DNA of 64,000 nucleotides from Thetidibacter halocola (GTDB lineage Bacteria > Pseudomonadota > Alphaproteobacteria > Rhodobacterales > Rhodobacteraceae): contig NZ_JAGTUU010000001.1 of the NCBI RefSeq assembly GCF_018224955.1, forward strand, positions 496,001 through 560,000. The letters run 5' to 3'. Below are positions 8,368 to 17,351 of the stretch, in pieces. The position numbers and the translations under genes were made by a program. Position 1 is the first letter of the stretch. Each line of letters starts with the position of its first letter. The notes under the pieces were generated by a model, which did not search any database, was not told where the DNA came from, and saw only the letters and a list, made by a program, of their open reading frames with translations.

Positions 8368-9174
8368 TCAGCGGCGGCGGAGGTCGGGGGGCAGAATGTC
8401 TTCGGAGGGCCACCAGCCGCTGCGCAGGGCAGCGTGGTAGCCTTGGATCAGCCCCGATACCTCCATCGCCGCTGCGGCGGTCTCATGGTCGTATTCGAGG
8501 CGGTGCAGCGCTGGGCTGCCATCGGCATCGAGCGTGGCGAAGGCCGTTTGGGGGCGGCCGTCATGCGGCGGCAGGCCGATGGCGCCGGCATTGACCCAGG
8601 TGACGCCGGCGACCTGCCGGATGAAAGGCATGCCGCAGTGGCCCGCGATCATGATGTCGACCGGGCCGGCGACTTCGGCCAGGGCGGCGATTTCCTGCGC
8701 CAGATCGGAGTCGGGTGAGGACGGCCAGAGAAAACGGGAGATGTCGGTCACGCCGCCATGGATCACCGCGCCGCGCCGACCGGCGTGGCGGAAAATCAGG
8801 ATACCGGGAAGCCCTTCCATCCAGGCGCGGGCCGTCTCGTCGCAGGCCGCAGAGGCGTGGGCATACCAGGCGGCAGAGAGCCTGTCGCAGGTGCTGCCCG
8901 CACCGAAGCCGCAGCCGCAATCCCCGCCACCCGCCGCGATCTGGCGCTCGACATTGCCGGCGATGCAGGGGATCGCCTCGGCGCGCATCCGTGCGACGCA
9001 GGCAGCCGCGTCGGCGCCGTAGGCCACAACGTCGCCGGTACAGAGCGTTTGCGTTCGGGGGATGGCGCGACGGGCGCCCTCGGCCAGCACAGCGTCGAGC
9101 GCCTGGAAATTCGAGTAAGGCCCGCCGAAGGCCAGCACCGGCCCGCGCAATTCGCCCAAATCCCGCAGCCGCAT
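8368..9174 (-). CDS. Metallophosphoesterase-like protein with altered metal motifs
   Basis: A 268-residue calcineurin-like fold protein, starting at MRLRDLGELRG after AAGGGGAAGGTC. The usual first motif GDxHG(N) is replaced by FGGPYSNFQALDA. The second motif is CTGDVVAYG and the third IAGNVERQI (normally GNHE-like). VIHGG and AGHCGMPFIRQV correspond to the later His motifs, followed by WVNAGAIG. Predicted phosphodiesterase or phosphatase, but loss of the first Asp-x-His pair makes activity uncertain. It is convergent with xerD and divergent from the CBS transporter. Confidence 0.75.
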   Translation of the reverse strand: MRLRDLGELRGPVLAFGGPYSNFQALDAVLAEGARRAIPRTQTLCTGDVVAYGADAAACVARMRAEAIPCIAGNVERQIAAGGGDCGCGFGAGSTCDRLSAAWYAHASAACDETARAWMEGLPGILIFRHAGRRGAVIHGGVTDISRFLWPSSPDSDLAQEIAALAEVAGPVDIMIAGHCGMPFIRQVAGVTWVNAGAIGLPPHDGRPQTAFATLDADGSPALHRLEYDHETAAAAMEVSGLIQGYHAALRSGWWPSEDILPPDLRRR

Positions 9175-9245
9175 GACCTTCCCCTTGAACCGCCGGGGTC
9201 CGCGCCCCATAACCAGCCACATCAGAATAAAGGAAACCCCGCCCT

Positions 9246-10568
9246 ATGGAAGCCGAGTCCGGCCTGCTCGACGCCGCCTTCTGGATGACAGCCCTGTCGA
9301 TCCTCGGACTGCTGATGATGTCGGCCTTCTTTTCGGGGTCGGAAACCGCGCTGACCGCGGCCAGCCGGGGCAAGCTGCGCGCCGCCCAGGACAAGGGCAA
9401 CAAGGGTGCGGCGCTGGCGTTGACGATCACCGAGGACAGCGAGCGGCTGATCGGTTCGGTTCTGCTTGGCAACAACCTGGTGAATATCCTCGCGACGTCG
9501 CTGGCCACCGCGCTGCTGACGCGAGTGTTCGGCGAAAGCGGCGTGGCGCTGGCGACGCTGGTGATGACGGTGCTGGTGCTGATCTTCGCCGAGGTTCTGC
9601 CCAAGACCTATGCCATCACGAACCCCGAGACCGCCGCCGCCTATGTCGCGCGACCGATCACCGTGATCGTGAAGGTCTTTGCGCCCGTGGTCTCCGCGGT
9701 GCGGATGCTGGTGCGCGGCGTGCTGCGCATCTTCGGCGTGCGCACCGATCCCGACAGTCACATCCTGGCGGTGCGCGAGGAAATCGCCGGCGCCTTGCAG
9801 CTGGGCCATTCCGAGGGCGTCGTCCAGAAAGAGGACCGCGACCGCATCCTGGGGGCGCTGGACCTGGGTGACCGCACGGTCGAGGAGATCATGCTGCACC
9901 GCTCGGGGATCGAGATGATCAACGGCGATGCCGCGCCGCAGGAAATCCTGGAACAGTGCCTGGAAAGCAGCCATACGCGCCTGCCGGTCTATCGCGACGA
10001 TCCCGAGAACATCATCGGCGTGATCCACGCCAAGGACCTGCTGCGCGCCATGTACAAGCTGGTGGGCGAGGATCAGGCCATGGCAACGGCCCTGGCCGAG
10101 TTCGATATCTCGCAGGTGATGATGAAGCCCTATTTCATCCCCGACACGACCTCGCTCGACGACCAGATGCGCAACTTCCTGCGCCGCCGGACGCATTTCG
10201 CGCTGGTGGTGGACGAATATGGCGCGCTGCAGGGGCTGATCACGCTGGAGGACATCCTCGAGGAGATCGTCGGCGAGATCACCGACGAGTTCGACCCGGA
10301 TGCAGAGCACCCGATCAAGACCGCCGAAGACGGCCATTACTGGATTGACGGCGCGATGACGATTCGCGACTTCAACCGCGCGACGGACTGGGTGCTGCCC
10401 GATGACGAGGCCAACACCGTCGCAGGCCTGGTGATCCACGAGGCGCAGATGATCCCGACCGTCGGGCAGGTGTTTTCCTTCCACGGGTTCCGCTTCGAGG
10501 TGATCGCGCGCGAGAACAACCGAATCACCAAGCTCAAGGTGCGCCCGCTGGAGACCGTCGCGGCCTGA
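9246..10568 (+). CDS. CorC/HlyC-type membrane protein with CBS domains
   Basis: 440-residue CNNM/CorC family protein (DUF21, two CBS domains, transporter-associated CorC_HlyC domain), implicated in Mg2+/Co2+ efflux. DUF21 spans about residues 10-195 with SAFFSGSETALTAASR, NLVNILATSLAT and FAEVLPKTYA. The CBS pair is at about 215-340 (RLPVYRDDPENIIGVIHAKDL, ALVVDEYGALQGLITLEDILEE). The C-terminal domain (about 355-435) includes IPTVGQVFSFHGFRFEVI. Exact ion specificity cannot be read from sequence. Confidence 0.92.
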   Translation: MEAESGLLDAAFWMTALSILGLLMMSAFFSGSETALTAASRGKLRAAQDKGNKGAALALTITEDSERLIGSVLLGNNLVNILATSLATALLTRVFGESGVALATLVMTVLVLIFAEVLPKTYAITNPETAAAYVARPITVIVKVFAPVVSAVRMLVRGVLRIFGVRTDPDSHILAVREEIAGALQLGHSEGVVQKEDRDRILGALDLGDRTVEEIMLHRSGIEMINGDAAPQEILEQCLESSHTRLPVYRDDPENIIGVIHAKDLLRAMYKLVGEDQAMATALAEFDISQVMMKPYFIPDTTSLDDQMRNFLRRRTHFALVVDEYGALQGLITLEDILEEIVGEITDEFDPDAEHPIKTAEDGHYWIDGAMTIRDFNRATDWVLPDDEANTVAGLVIHEAQMIPTVGQVFSFHGFRFEVIARENNRITKLKVRPLETVAA

Positions 10569-10589
10569 CCGCCCGGCGCGCGCCGCGGC

Positions 10590-11687
10590 TCAGGCCACGG
10601 GCCGGGCGGGCACGATCAGCTCCAGGCGATAACCTTCGGGCCCGGGGCCGATGGTCAGGCTGCCGCCCAGCTGGTCGGCCGCCGCCTGCATCAGGCGCAA
10701 CCCGATCCCGCCGCCCGTGTCACCCGCCTCTGGCGCGGCGGACCCGCCGGTATCGTGGGCCTCGAGAAGCAGCGCCCCGTCCTCGTCGCGCAGCGACACC
10801 CGCACCGCGCCCGCCTGTCCCGCGCCGAAGGCGTGCTTGAAGGCGTTCGCCGCGAATTCGCTGACGATCACCGCCAGCGCCTGCGCCGCCTCGGGGCTGG
10901 CAACCAGCGGCGCCAGGACCGCCTCGACGCGCACGCCTTCGGGCGCCTGCCGCGTCAGCAGCGCCACCACCCGGCCCAGGTAGTCGTCCAGCGGCACGGA
11001 GCCGGGCGTTCCGGCGCGGTAGAGTGCGCCATGCAGGTCCGCCACCGCGCCGATGCGGCGGGCCACGGCGTCGAGCACTTCGCGCGCCTCGTCACCCTGT
11101 GCCCGGGCCCGGTAGAGCCGCACCAGCGAGGCCACGGTCTGGAGCGAGTTCTTCACCCTGTGGTCGATCTCGTCGCGCAGCACCGCCTCGGCGCGCAACG
11201 CGCGCCGCAGGTCGAGTTGGCGCATCACCTGTGCCGCCATCACGCGCAGCGTGTTGCGCTGCAGGTCGGTCAGCACGCGCGGCCTTGTGTCCAGCACGCA
11301 GAGTGTGCCCAGCGCCTGACCGCCCGGCGCGATCAGGGGCACACCGGCGTAAAAGCGCAGGTCCACAAGCCCGCCGCAGCACAGCGGGTTGTCGATCGTG
11401 CGCCGGTCGCGCGTGGTGTCGGGGATCTCGAGCAACTCGGTGCCGAGGATCGCGTGGGCGCAGATCGACTGATCCAGTGGCGTCTCGGCCCTGTCCAGGC
11501 CAACCCGTGCCTTGAACCATTGCCGCTCGGCATCGACCAGGCTGACCAGCGCCACCGGCACGTCCAGCAGCCGGGAAACCAGGGCCACGACCTCGTCGAA
11601 GCCGGTCTCGGCCCCGCTGTCGAGGATGTCGTAATCGCGCAGCGCGCGCAGCCGCGCAGCCTCGTCCCGTGGTTTGTCAGCCTGCAT
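10590..11687 (-). CDS. GAF domain sensor histidine kinase (HisKA_2 type)
   Basis: 365-residue soluble kinase without membrane segments. The GAF domain spans about 20-160 (DVPVALVSLVDAERQWFKA, GTLCVLDTRPR). The phosphoacceptor motif DEIDHRVKNSLQTVASLVR follows, then an HWE/HisKA_2-type ATPase (VSEFAANAFKHAFG as N box, GGIGLRLMQAAADQLGG as G region). Kinases of this class commonly feed PhyR-type or single-domain response regulators, but none is adjacent. The start at 11687 follows AGGAGGGCGCGAC; the upstream open frame is spurious. Confidence 0.9.
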   Translation of the reverse strand: MQADKPRDEAARLRALRDYDILDSGAETGFDEVVALVSRLLDVPVALVSLVDAERQWFKARVGLDRAETPLDQSICAHAILGTELLEIPDTTRDRRTIDNPLCCGGLVDLRFYAGVPLIAPGGQALGTLCVLDTRPRVLTDLQRNTLRVMAAQVMRQLDLRRALRAEAVLRDEIDHRVKNSLQTVASLVRLYRARAQGDEAREVLDAVARRIGAVADLHGALYRAGTPGSVPLDDYLGRVVALLTRQAPEGVRVEAVLAPLVASPEAAQALAVIVSEFAANAFKHAFGAGQAGAVRVSLRDEDGALLLEAHDTGGSAAPEAGDTGGGIGLRLMQAAADQLGGSLTIGPGPEGYRLELIVPARPVA

Positions 11688-11757
11688 GTCGCGCCCTCCT
11701 CCTGCGGCGGGCACGGTAGCAGGACGTCGCGGCGGGGCAACCCGGTTGCGGGCCGTG

Positions 11758-12969
11758 TCAGGCGTCTGCCGCAGCCATGTCCGCCGCCATCGCCGTGGCG
11801 GCACGGGCCATGTCGCGCGCGCCCTCCAGCGCGGCCAGCGCATCCAGCGCCTGCATCACCGCGCGCCGCACCTCGGGTGCGTCGGTCGCATGGCGCAGGA
11901 TGCCGTCATAGGCGGCGTGCAGGCAGTCGACGGCGGTCACCGGCGGCGCCCAGAGCCGGTTGCAGGCGGGCGGATCGGCGGGCGGGTCGCGCGCCTCGGC
12001 CAGAACGCGCGACAGGCGGAAGGCCACGTCGATCGCAGTGCCCGGGTCGTTGATGCCGGGCGACAGTGCGCGCACTCCGACCTCGGCCAGAACCGTCACG
12101 CCGAACAGCGGATCCTGCTCGAAGCTGCGCAGCGCCGACAGGGGCAACGCCTCGGCCAGGACGGTGCGGGCGGCAAGGCCCAGCGCCTGTCCCACGTCGC
12201 CCCGGTCGGCGGCGACAAAGCCCAGCACCCCGCCTTCCAGAACGTGGCCGCCCACCGGGACGGTGACGAAGACGCGCAGGCCCTTGTCCTCCGCCTCTGT
12301 CTGGATCGCCTGTTCGAACACCTGTTGCAGGTAGCCGCTTCGCCGCGCCCGGATCGGCACCGCGTCCTCGGGAATCTGGTTGCCGGGCTCGGTCAGCGCG
12401 TGCCCGCCATGGCAGGGCATCCGTGCCGCCCGCCGCAGCGCGTCCGCCGCCTCGGCCTCCAGCGTGGCGGCGGTATCGGTCAGGCTGCCCAACCCCTCGA
12501 GATGCACGATCCAGCGGATCAGCGAGACCATCACCAGCGTGACCACGCCCAGCGTCATGAAGAACAGCAATACCACGCCCCGGTCATCGAACAGCCCCGC
12601 CGCACGCATCACGATCCCCACCAGCGAGAACAGAAACGCGCCAAGGAAATTCGCCAGCACTGAATGCGTCACCGCGTCCTCGCGCAGCACCAGGTGGCTG
12701 CGCGGCGTCCATTGCGCGGCGGCATTGTTCAGCGCCGTGACCATGACGGTCAGCGAGAAGATCGTCACCGCCAGCATCGACGAGGCCAGCGTCTGCAGGA
12801 TCGCATCCACCGCATCGGCGCCCACGACCCGGCCCAGATCGGCCGGGATCATGTGGCCGAAGGCCATCGCCCCCGCCAGCGCCAGCAGCGCCAGAATCGC
12901 CAGCAGGATCACCCGCACATGGATGCGGCGTGACAGCTGGCGCAGGCGCCGCAGGATGCTCAGGATCAT
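11758..12969 (-). CDS. DUF2254 membrane protein
   Basis: 403-residue protein with about four N-terminal membrane helices (LAILALLALAGAMAFG; LASSMLAVTIFSLTVMVTAL; VLANFLGAFLFSLVGIVM; VLLFFMTLGVVTLVMVSLI) and a soluble C-terminal half. ALSPGINDPGTAIDV is a conserved signature of the family. Biochemical function is unknown. The start at 12969 has AAGGGAGTCCCGCC upstream. It lies on the same strand as and 70 bp upstream of the GAF kinase, so co-transcription is possible. Confidence 0.85.
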   Translation of the reverse strand: MILSILRRLRQLSRRIHVRVILLAILALLALAGAMAFGHMIPADLGRVVGADAVDAILQTLASSMLAVTIFSLTVMVTALNNAAAQWTPRSHLVLREDAVTHSVLANFLGAFLFSLVGIVMRAAGLFDDRGVVLLFFMTLGVVTLVMVSLIRWIVHLEGLGSLTDTAATLEAEAADALRRAARMPCHGGHALTEPGNQIPEDAVPIRARRSGYLQQVFEQAIQTEAEDKGLRVFVTVPVGGHVLEGGVLGFVAADRGDVGQALGLAARTVLAEALPLSALRSFEQDPLFGVTVLAEVGVRALSPGINDPGTAIDVAFRLSRVLAEARDPPADPPACNRLWAPPVTAVDCLHAAYDGILRHATDAPEVRRAVMQALDALAALEGARDMARAATAMAADMAAADA

Positions 12970-13049
12970 GGCGGGACTCCCTTTTGTCCGGCGCAGGAAG
13001 GCATCCGTGCGACGGTTCGCTCCAATCGAATTCGTTGAAGGATAGAGAC

Positions 13050-13700
13050 ATGAGCGCATTCCGCCAGCGCCTGCATGGCACGCAGGGCCGCATGACCGTA
13101 CATGTCGTCACGATCCACTCGCCCTCCGTGACACAGGTGCATGCGATGATCGCCGCAACACAGGGCTTCGACTGTGCGCCGACGGTGCGCGTGGACCGGA
13201 TCGACGCCGCAACCGTCAAGCGCGTGCCGGCCCCCGGCGCCGAGGGGGTCGTCTTTCCGCAGGTCCGCAACGCCGGGGATGCCCGCGCGGCGGTGGCCTC
13301 CATGCGCTATCCGCCGCTTGGCGTGCGCGGCTTCGACCCGTTCCTTGCGCATTCGCGATGGGGTCAGGCGATGCCGGAAAATGCAAGCGAGATCGAGGAC
13401 AGGCTGATCTTCTGCCTGCTGGTCGAGACACGCGACGCGGTCGAGACCATCGACGCGATGTTCGACCTGCCCCCGGACACGGGCCTGATGGGGCAGTTCG
13501 GCCATCCCGACCTGCTGGCCGCGATGGCGCAGGTGGAACGGGCCGCACAGGCGGCGGGCAATCCGCTGGGCAATGTCGGGCCGACCGGGGCCCAGGCGCA
13601 GGGCCTGTTCGCGCGCAGCTATCGCGTCATCGCCGGTTTCGACGCGCTGTGGCCGAAGGCCATGGCGGCCGAGGCGCAGGCATGGTGCAGGCGCGGCTGA
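13050..13700 (+). CDS. Short HpcH/HpaI-like aldolase lacking part of the active site
   Basis: 216 residues, about 35-40 shorter than typical class II HpcH/HpaI aldolases (about 250). It begins MSAFRQRLHGTQGRMTVHVVTIHSPSV, then GFDCAPTVRVDRIDAATVKRV, EGVVFPQVRNAGDARAAVASMRYPPLGVRGF, VETRDAVETIDAMFDLPP and GQFGHPDLLAAM. Between GFD and TVRV, family members carry a segment with the catalytic His (DxEHGP); it is absent here without a frame break. The usual GPADLS metal motif is also changed to GHPDL. It may be inactive or altered in specificity. It lies upstream of an FAD oxidoreductase on the same strand. Confidence 0.75.
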   Translation: MSAFRQRLHGTQGRMTVHVVTIHSPSVTQVHAMIAATQGFDCAPTVRVDRIDAATVKRVPAPGAEGVVFPQVRNAGDARAAVASMRYPPLGVRGFDPFLAHSRWGQAMPENASEIEDRLIFCLLVETRDAVETIDAMFDLPPDTGLMGQFGHPDLLAAMAQVERAAQAAGNPLGNVGPTGAQAQGLFARSYRVIAGFDALWPKAMAAEAQAWCRRG

Positions 13701-13798
13701 ACGCGCGATCACCAAACGACACGACCTGTCGCAGACGGACAAGCCCGCGTGGACGAGCCTTGGTCCCCTGCCCGCATAGGCTGGCAACGGAGCGTTCC

Positions 13799-16198
13799 AT
13801 GAAAACCACCACACGGGTCGTCGTGATCGGCGGCGGGGTCGTCGGCTGTTCGGTGCTCTATCATCTGACGAAACTCGGCTGGTCGGACGTGACGCTGGTG
13901 GAACGCTCCGAGCTGACCTCGGGTTCCACCTGGCACGCGGCAGGCGGGTTCCACACGCTGAACGGCGACACCAACATGGCGGCGCTGCAGGGCTACACGA
14001 TCCGGCTCTATCGCGAGCTCGAGGAACTGACCGGCATGTCCTGCGGGCTGCACCACGTGGGCGGCGTGACGCTGGCGGACAATGCCGAACGCTGGGACAT
14101 GCTGAAGGCCGAGCGCGCCAAGCACCGCTACATGGGCCTGCACACCGAGTTGATCGGCCCCGAGGAGATCGCGAAACTCTCGCCGCTCATCAACCTCGAC
14201 GGCATCAGGGGCGCGCTCTACGACCCGCTCGACGGGCATCTCGACCCGTCCGGCACGACGCATGCCTATGCGAGGGCCGCGCGCATGGGCGGTGCTGCGA
14301 TCGAAACGCATTGCATGGTGCACGAGACCACCCAGCGCCGCGACGGCACCTGGGACGTGGTCACCGACAAGGGCACGATCCACACCGAGCACGTGGTCAA
14401 CGCGGGCGGGCTCTGGGCGCGCGAGGTCGGGGCGATGGCGGGCGTCTACCTGCCGCTGCACCCGATGGAACACCAGTATGTGGTGACCGACGACATCCCC
14501 GAGATCTATGAGCGCGAGGCAGAACATCCCCATGTAATGGACCCTGCAGGCGAAAGTTATCTCCGCCAGGAGGGGCGTGGCTTGTGCATCGGCTTCTACG
14601 AGCAGCCCTGCCGCCCCTGGGCGGTGGATGGCACGCCGTGGACCTTTGGCCATGAACTGTTGCCCGACGATTTCGACAAGATCGAGGATTCGATCGCCTT
14701 CGCTTATCGCCGCTTCCCGGTGCTGGAACGCGCGGGCGTGAAACGCGTGATCCACGGCCCCTTCACCTTTGCCCCCGACGGCAACCCGCTGGTCGGCCCG
14801 ATCCCGGGCCTGCGCGGCTACTGGTCGGCCTGCGGCGTGATGGCGGGGTTCAGCCAGGGCGGCGGTGTCGGCCTGATGCTGGCGCAATGGATGATCGATG
14901 GTGAATGCGAGCGCGACACCCGCGCGCTGGACGTGGCACGCTTCGGCGACTGGATCACGCCGGGCTACACGCTGCCCAAGGTGATCGAGAACTACCAGAC
15001 GCGCTTTTCTGTGGCCTACCCGAACGAGGAAAAGCCCGCCGCGCGCCCCAACCGCACGACGCCGATGTATGACCTCTTCGATCGTCTAGGCGCGGTCTGG
15101 GGCCAGCAATACGGGCTGGAGGTGGTCAACTACTTTGCCCAAGGCGACGAACCCCGGTACGAGACGCCGAGTTTCCGCCGATCGAACGCCTGGGAGGCGA
15201 CCGCGCGAGAGGTGGCGGCGGTGCGCAGTGGCGTCGGCATCAACGAGTTGCAGAACTTCGGCAAGTATCGCGTGACCGGGCCGCGCGCACGGGCGTGGCT
15301 CGACCGGATCATGGCGGGCCGCATCCCGGCGCAGGGGCGGATCGCGCTGAACCCGATGCTGTCGCCCGCGGGCCGGATCATCGGCGATTTCACCGTGACC
15401 TGCCTTGGCGAGCAGAGTTTCCAGCTGACCGCCAGCTACGGCGCGCAGGCCTACCACATGCGCTGGTTCCTGCAGAACCTCGAGGAGGGCGTTTCGGTCG
15501 AGAACGTCAGCGACCGCATCACCGGCTTCCAGATCGCCGGGCCAAAGGCCGCCGAGGTGCTGGCCGCCTGCACCCGCGACCCGGTCGACCTGCGCTTCCT
15601 CGACGCGCGCGAGATGGTCGTCGGCATGACAGACTGCCTGGTGCAGCGCGTCTCCTACACGGGCGACCTCGGCTATGAAATCTACTGCGACCCGATGGGC
15701 CAGCGGCAACTCTGGTCGACCCTGTGGGAGGCGGGCAAGGCGCATGGCATGGCGCCCTTCGGGATGCGCGCGATGATGAGCCTGCGGCTGGATCGCTTCT
15801 TCGGCTCCTGGGGGCGGGAGTTCTCACCCGACTACACGCCCGCCGAGACGGGTCTGGATCGGTTCATCGCCTGGTCCAAGGGCGATTTCATCGGCCGCGC
15901 GGCGGCGGAGGCCGAGCGCGCGACACCCCCCGCGCGCAGGCTCGCGCCCTTTGCCGTCGACGCGCTGGATGCCGACGTACAAGGGTTCGAGCCGATCTGG
16001 ATCGACGGCGCGGTGGCGGGTTTCTGCACCTCGGGCGGCTATTCGCACCACGCGGGCACATCGGTCGCTTTGGCGCTGGTTCCGCGTGAGCGCGCCGCGC
16101 CGGGACTGGAGGCCGAGATCGAGATCCTGGGAGAGATGCGCCCCGCCCGCCTGCTGACCGAGGCGCTGTTCGACCCGGAAGGAACGCGGTTCAGATAG
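13799..16198 (+). CDS. FAD-dependent dimethylglycine/sarcosine dehydrogenase-type oxidoreductase
   Basis: 799-residue two-part enzyme. The N-terminal DAO domain has the FAD motif VVVIGGGVVGCS (8-18) and GSTWHAAGG, where H46 matches the covalently flavinylated His of dimethylglycine dehydrogenase. The C-terminal half (about 430-790) is a glycine-cleavage T-protein/GcvT fold (NFGKYRVTGPRARAWLDRI, SYTGDLGYEIY), which would pass the one-carbon unit to tetrahydrofolate. Substrate could be dimethylglycine, sarcosine or a related N-methyl amine. Such enzymes belong to glycine betaine/choline catabolism in marine alphaproteobacteria. It ends before a long inverted repeat. Confidence 0.9.
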   Translation: MKTTTRVVVIGGGVVGCSVLYHLTKLGWSDVTLVERSELTSGSTWHAAGGFHTLNGDTNMAALQGYTIRLYRELEELTGMSCGLHHVGGVTLADNAERWDMLKAERAKHRYMGLHTELIGPEEIAKLSPLINLDGIRGALYDPLDGHLDPSGTTHAYARAARMGGAAIETHCMVHETTQRRDGTWDVVTDKGTIHTEHVVNAGGLWAREVGAMAGVYLPLHPMEHQYVVTDDIPEIYEREAEHPHVMDPAGESYLRQEGRGLCIGFYEQPCRPWAVDGTPWTFGHELLPDDFDKIEDSIAFAYRRFPVLERAGVKRVIHGPFTFAPDGNPLVGPIPGLRGYWSACGVMAGFSQGGGVGLMLAQWMIDGECERDTRALDVARFGDWITPGYTLPKVIENYQTRFSVAYPNEEKPAARPNRTTPMYDLFDRLGAVWGQQYGLEVVNYFAQGDEPRYETPSFRRSNAWEATAREVAAVRSGVGINELQNFGKYRVTGPRARAWLDRIMAGRIPAQGRIALNPMLSPAGRIIGDFTVTCLGEQSFQLTASYGAQAYHMRWFLQNLEEGVSVENVSDRITGFQIAGPKAAEVLAACTRDPVDLRFLDAREMVVGMTDCLVQRVSYTGDLGYEIYCDPMGQRQLWSTLWEAGKAHGMAPFGMRAMMSLRLDRFFGSWGREFSPDYTPAETGLDRFIAWSKGDFIGRAAAEAERATPPARRLAPFAVDALDADVQGFEPIWIDGAVAGFCTSGGYSHHAGTSVALALVPRERAAPGLEAEIEILGEMRPARLLTEALFDPEGTRFR

Positions 16199-16209
16199 GT
16201 CGGCAAGTC

Positions 16210-16243
16210 TGCTCCAATGTTTCGCGCGCGAAACTTTGGAGCA
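16210..16243. repeat. Long imperfect palindrome after the FAD oxidoreductase gene
   Basis: Outer arms TGCTCCAA (16210-16217) and TTGGAGCA (16236-16243) are perfect complements. The core TTTCGCGCGCGAAA (16220-16233) is itself a perfect palindrome. Only the two 2-bp spacers are mismatched. It lies between convergent genes, so it could act as a hairpin at the 3' end of either transcript, although no T-run follows on either strand. The perfect duplex symmetry also fits an operator. AT-rich sequence follows to about 16280. Confidence 0.6.
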
Positions 16244-16378
16244 TGATTTATTATTTATGATCAATATGTTGTTAACCAGATCGCAGCCGAGCGCGGAAAA
16301 AGGCGCGCAGCGCCGCCGCGCCATCGACGGGTCGCCCCCACGGCCGGGCGATGCCGGTCCCGGTCTGCTCCTTGCGCC

Positions 16379-17350
16379 TCAGCCCCCCGCCCGCGCCACC
16401 GCGCGGCGCACCGCCTCGATCACCGCGCCTTCGCGGGCGTGATGCGGCATGTGGCCGATCCCCTCCAGCACGGTCAGCCGCGCAGCCGGGATCAGCGGCG
16501 CCGCGCGCTCCGCATGGACCTTCAAGGGTACGATCGTGTCGGCATCGCCATGCAGGAATTCGACCGGCAGGGACAGGGATGGATAGCGTTCCGACATCGA
16601 CACAACGTGCGGGCGCAGCGTGTTCACCTGCCGCGAATTGGCGCGCAGCGTCTCGCGCCGCAAGCTAAGCCCCGGCCCGATATGATCCAGATACCCCTCG
16701 GGTGCGCTCTGCGGCTCGAAGATCGAGTTCACGACCGACCCCGTCTGCATCGGATCGGTGAAGGCCGTGACGACCAGTGGCACCGCCGCGCCGCCGATCC
16801 CGGATCCCAGCACCTTGTATTGCGCCCCCAACGAGCCTGGCCACGGCATGACCGCCCCCGACAGGATCACCAGCCCCGAAGCCGGGTGATCCAGCCCCCA
16901 GGCCATCGCAACCGCACCGCCATAGGAATGGCCCAGCACGACCGGCGCCGCGACCCCCAGCGCCCCGGCCGCCCGCGCCAGCAGCGCCGCCTGCACCTGC
17001 GGGCTTTCGGCGCGCGGGTTGAACGCGCCCGTGACCGACGGATCGGGCCGTCCGGTATAGCCCAGCCCCGGCCGGTCAAACGCCGTCACGCGGTGGCTTT
17101 CCGCCAGTCGGCCCATCAGCGAAAAGGTGAAATCACGCAGGTTGCCGCCCGCCCCGTGGATCAGCACCACGTCGGGCCCCTGCCCCTGCTGCACGTAATG
17201 GACGCGCGTTCCGTCCACCTCGACAAAGCCGCCGACGGGCGGCCAGCGCCGCTCGGCCTCGGCCTCGGCACGCTCGGCCCGGGCACCCATCCAGAGGCTG
17301 CCTCCCGGCACCACCAGCGCGGCGCTCAGGGCCACGGCACGGAATAGCAT
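16379..17350 (-). CDS. Alpha/beta hydrolase with N-terminal membrane anchor or signal
   Basis: 323 residues. An N-terminal hydrophobic stretch (about 3-22) suggests export or membrane anchoring. The hydrolase fold contains VVLIHGAGGNLRDF (oxyanion), nucleophile elbow VVLGHSYGGAVAM, the acid in EFLHGDADTIVP and the His in EGIGHMPHH. The substrate is unknown; this is the general lipase/esterase-like group. It starts one base after the metA stop on the same strand, so the two are probably co-transcribed, with no obvious metabolic link. Confidence 0.85.
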   Translation of the reverse strand: MLFRAVALSAALVVPGGSLWMGARAERAEAEAERRWPPVGGFVEVDGTRVHYVQQGQGPDVVLIHGAGGNLRDFTFSLMGRLAESHRVTAFDRPGLGYTGRPDPSVTGAFNPRAESPQVQAALLARAAGALGVAAPVVLGHSYGGAVAMAWGLDHPASGLVILSGAVMPWPGSLGAQYKVLGSGIGGAAVPLVVTAFTDPMQTGSVVNSIFEPQSAPEGYLDHIGPGLSLRRETLRANSRQVNTLRPHVVSMSERYPSLSLPVEFLHGDADTIVPLKVHAERAAPLIPAARLTVLEGIGHMPHHAREGAVIEAVRRAVARAGG

Positions 17351-17351
17351 G

